Assembly: GCA_016720635.1 (NCBI GenBank)
Contig: JADKKF010000002.1
Span: forward strand, 248,001-312,000
Length of the DNA: 64,000 bases
DNA from: Saprospiraceae bacterium
GTDB lineage: Bacteria; Bacteroidota; Bacteroidia; Chitinophagales; Saprospiraceae
Direction of reading: 5' to 3'
Shown: positions 62,207-64,000 of the stretch, one piece after another
Layout of the letters: each line of letters begins with the position of its first letter
Numbering within the stretch: the stretch's first letter is position 1
Notes under the pieces: model-generated
The model's input: the letters and a program-made list of their open reading frames with translations, nothing else
What the model was told of the DNA's origin: nothing
The model's database searches: none
Translations under genes and position numbers: made by a program

Positions 62207-64000
62207 CTAAAAATCTAAACCCATTGACAAATGGAATCTTGGCGAAGTTATTTTATTGGTCTCTATACCCCATGCATAGTCAGCCCTTAGGAAATAACCA
62301 AAAATATTTGCCCTCATTCCAAATCCATAACCAAGTACGATTGGGTTTCGATAGTAATTTACCTTTAGATAGATTGAAGGTGGATTTTCTATTAGGACTG
62401 TATTTGACGGATTTTTATTGTTGAATGGTGCAGGGCCTGTCCAAGCTGTTCCGCCGTCGAGAAAACCAACGGCTTGTATGCTTCTCAAAAAGGCTGACCG
62501 AAGTGGTTTTTGACTCAAATATTTTAAAAATGGAACCCTCAGTTCAATGTTGAAAATCCCATAGGTAGTCCCATTTCGAATATTGTATTCGAATCCACGT
62601 AGATTTGGAGCGGTAACTTGATATGCTAAAGCTACATCTACTGGATGAGGTATATTTGAATTAAATCTTGGAAAAAGCCAATTGTCGGTTCCACCGATAT
62701 AGTGTAATATTCGCTCAGTACCAAAAGAGTATGCACCCGCAAACCTACCTGCCAAAATGCTATGCCTGTCTAATCTCAAAAAGTGACGGATGTCAATGCC
62801 CAAAATACCAGTATAACCTTTCTGAAAATCAAAATCTAAAGTCCCTAGATTGACCGATAACGGCTTTATCGTCTCCAAATAAATCTTGGCCTTTGTACCA
62901 TAATTTATATTGATATCCACATCGATCGAATTGTCATAGACATAACTGAGCTGAATTCCAAGACGCTGGTTTAACAAGTCAGGGGCCTCCAGCGACACAA
63001 AATCAGAAGCCAAAGGCGTGAATTTATCTTGGCGGATGGTACTTATCGCGCGTAAGCTTTGATGAACATCGAAAGCATACTTCAATGTATATTGACCCAA
63101 TAGTGTAACTGTTTTGGCTCGATAGGTTATGATTCCGCTGGAACCTATATTTTCATTGAGTACTTTTCTGTATAAGGTATATTGGTGGTCAAAACGATGT
63201 TTCAAATCCTCAAAGGTTAAAAAGATCTCAGAACCGTTGAAACTGGTCGGAATTCTTACCCCACCTTCGAAAATATAGTTTTCAAGGAGGTCTTTCCATT
63301 TGGCTTTGGCTAGAATCCCTAATGGTGCAGTGTTAAAATCGGATGGTCGATTGATAAAACTGTTTAATCCTCCAAATAAAGGATTATTATCTATGGTCGT
63401 ATTAAAATCAAGTAGTCGAAATCGCAGTCTATATGGGACGACTTTAAGCGGATCTATTCTGTATAAGCCGTTGGCGTTCAATATCTCAGGGACATTGGAT
63501 GTGTTTTCAATGATAGGTGTTTGGTTAGGATTTTCACCATTGATGATGAAGGGTGTCTCCTCCCGCTTTTGTTCTATATTGTCAAATGGTGTCTGAAAAT
63601 ATAAATTGGGGTTGGTTTCGCTGAGGGTATCCAAACTTTCAATAAACGGATCCTTGGGTTTGGTATAGGGTTTTATTTTTATTTGATCAGGTCTTAATTG
63701 CTTTATTGTTGGTGATCTTTTTTCTTGCATAAATGCAGTGAGTTGAACGGAATCGGCTGATACAAACAAAGAATCTTTCGCCGAAACAACAAAACTTCTA
63801 CCCCGAATTTCACTCACCAAAAACTGTGGGGAAAAGTTATAAACAGGAGTATTTAGTTTTGAAAAAAATTGATTTTCAAGCCGTAATTGCAAAATCGATA
63901 GAGGCTCTTGGCGTTCTATTTCCCAGCTTTTAGGTATGGTGTCCGTACTCGATATGATGCGATAGGTTCCATCTCTTAGCAGAATTCTTTCGAATCTTAG
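62207..64000 (-). CDS. Large outer-membrane beta-barrel protein, C-terminal part, cut by window edge
   Basis: At least 597 residues; the frame is open to the window's right edge (codons RFERILLRDGTYRIISS run off), so the N-terminus is missing. A Pro/Asn-rich linker (KPKDPFIESLD... about 110-170 residues into the visible part) is followed by a C-terminal barrel of alternating strands with GYTGILGIDIRHFL, GGTDNWLFPRF and a final RFHLSMGLDF strand, as in BamA/surface-antigen-like or Omp85-related outer-membrane proteins. GFLDGGTAW is also typical of that barrel. In Bacteroidota such barrels often follow a TolB-like propeller; this cannot be verified here. Downstream DPP IV starts 145 bp away. 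Confidence 0.75.
   Translation of the reverse strand, partial: LRFERILLRDGTYRIISSTDTIPKSWEIERQEPLSILQLRLENQFFSKLNTPVYNFSPQFLVSEIRGRSFVVSAKDSLFVSADSVQLTAFMQEKRSPTIKQLRPDQIKIKPYTKPKDPFIESLDTLSETNPNLYFQTPFDNIEQKREETPFIINGENPNQTPIIENTSNVPEILNANGLYRIDPLKVVPYRLRFRLLDFNTTIDNNPLFGGLNSFINRPSDFNTAPLGILAKAKWKDLLENYIFEGGVRIPTSFNGSEIFLTFEDLKHRFDHQYTLYRKVLNENIGSSGIITYRAKTVTLLGQYTLKYAFDVHQSLRAISTIRQDKFTPLASDFVSLEAPDLLNQRLGIQLSYVYDNSIDVDININYGTKAKIYLETIKPLSVNLGTLDFDFQKGYTGILGIDIRHFLRLDRHSILAGRFAGAYSFGTERILHYIGGTDNWLFPRFNSNIPHPVDVALAYQVTAPNLRGFEYNIRNGTTYGIFNIELRVPFLKYLSQKPLRSAFLRSIQAVGFLDGGTAWTGPAPFNNKNPSNTVLIENPPSIYLKVNYYRNPIVLGYGFGMRANIFGYFLRADYAWGIETNKITSPRFHLSMGLDF

Overview
The window looks like a chromosomal segment of a free-living member of the Bacteroidota. 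The signs are an AT-rich genome, SusC/SusD pairs, many TonB-linked and beta-barrel outer-membrane proteins, type IX secretion (T9SS) C-terminal sorting domains on two proteins, a fused aspartokinase-homoserine dehydrogenase, and promoters of the Bacteroidota TTTG / TAnnTTTG type. The gene set (GCDH-type acyl-CoA dehydrogenase, large M16 and S9 peptidases, ECF sigma with a barrel-type partner) would suit a Saprospiria/Chitinophagia-like lineage, but that placement is inference. No rRNA, tRNA, CRISPR, phage or IS element was seen.

Layout. 1-1.4 kb: end of a heme A synthase and an alpha/beta hydrolase. 1.4-6.2 kb: threonine operon thrA-thrB-thrC on the minus strand. Two parS-like ParB-loading sites (15 of 16 bases each) lie 353 bp apart, one at the hydrolase stop codon and one inside thrC. 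6.2-9.4 kb: a 5'-nucleotidase C-terminal-domain lipoprotein, a DUF7935-type protein and 3-hydroxyanthranilate dioxygenase, divergent from a glutaryl-CoA dehydrogenase. 9.4-15.4 kb: OmpA-like protein, pabB, aminopeptidase P, rpoN (sigma-54) with a clear promoter and terminator. 15.4-23.7 kb: DUF4139 protein, a secreted GH13 enzyme coupled to hutH, aroB, and an ECF sigma factor with a probable inner-to-outer-membrane spanning partner. 23.7-33.6 kb: two GT-C type membrane proteins, an outer-membrane protein, a frameshifted coaX, a TonB receptor, a LolD-like ATPase and an AI-2E family permease. 33.6-47.4 kb: M16 protease, an intergenic structured element, an overlapping DinB / NRDE / ATP-grasp / LysE cluster, an interrupted Omp28-like T9SS protein, a second LysE protein, GT2, metH and tadA. 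47.7-59.3 kb: a starch/alpha-glucan utilisation locus (SusC, SusD, SusE/F-like, T9SS-exported GH13, second GH13, SLC45-type sugar importer). 59.3-64 kb: ruvC, a dipeptidyl-peptidase IV and the C-terminal part of an outer-membrane barrel protein that runs off the window.

How it fits together. The alpha-glucan locus forms a complete route: surface binding and outer-membrane import (SusCD and SusE/F-like), depolymerisation outside and in the periplasm (two GH13 enzymes), and inner-membrane uptake (MFS). A third GH13 sits about 30 kb away beside hutH. The rest is mostly housekeeping (threonine, methionine, folate, shikimate, heme, tRNA editing, recombination).

The most notable observations are the paired parS-like sites, the ECF sigma with its IM-OM bridging partner, the amino-acid-ligase/exporter-like cluster at 36.8-39.7 kb, the structured element at 36.6 kb, and four conserved genes interrupted by one small change each (3-HAO, coaX, LysE, Omp28-like). 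The last group needs read-level checking before being called pseudogenes.
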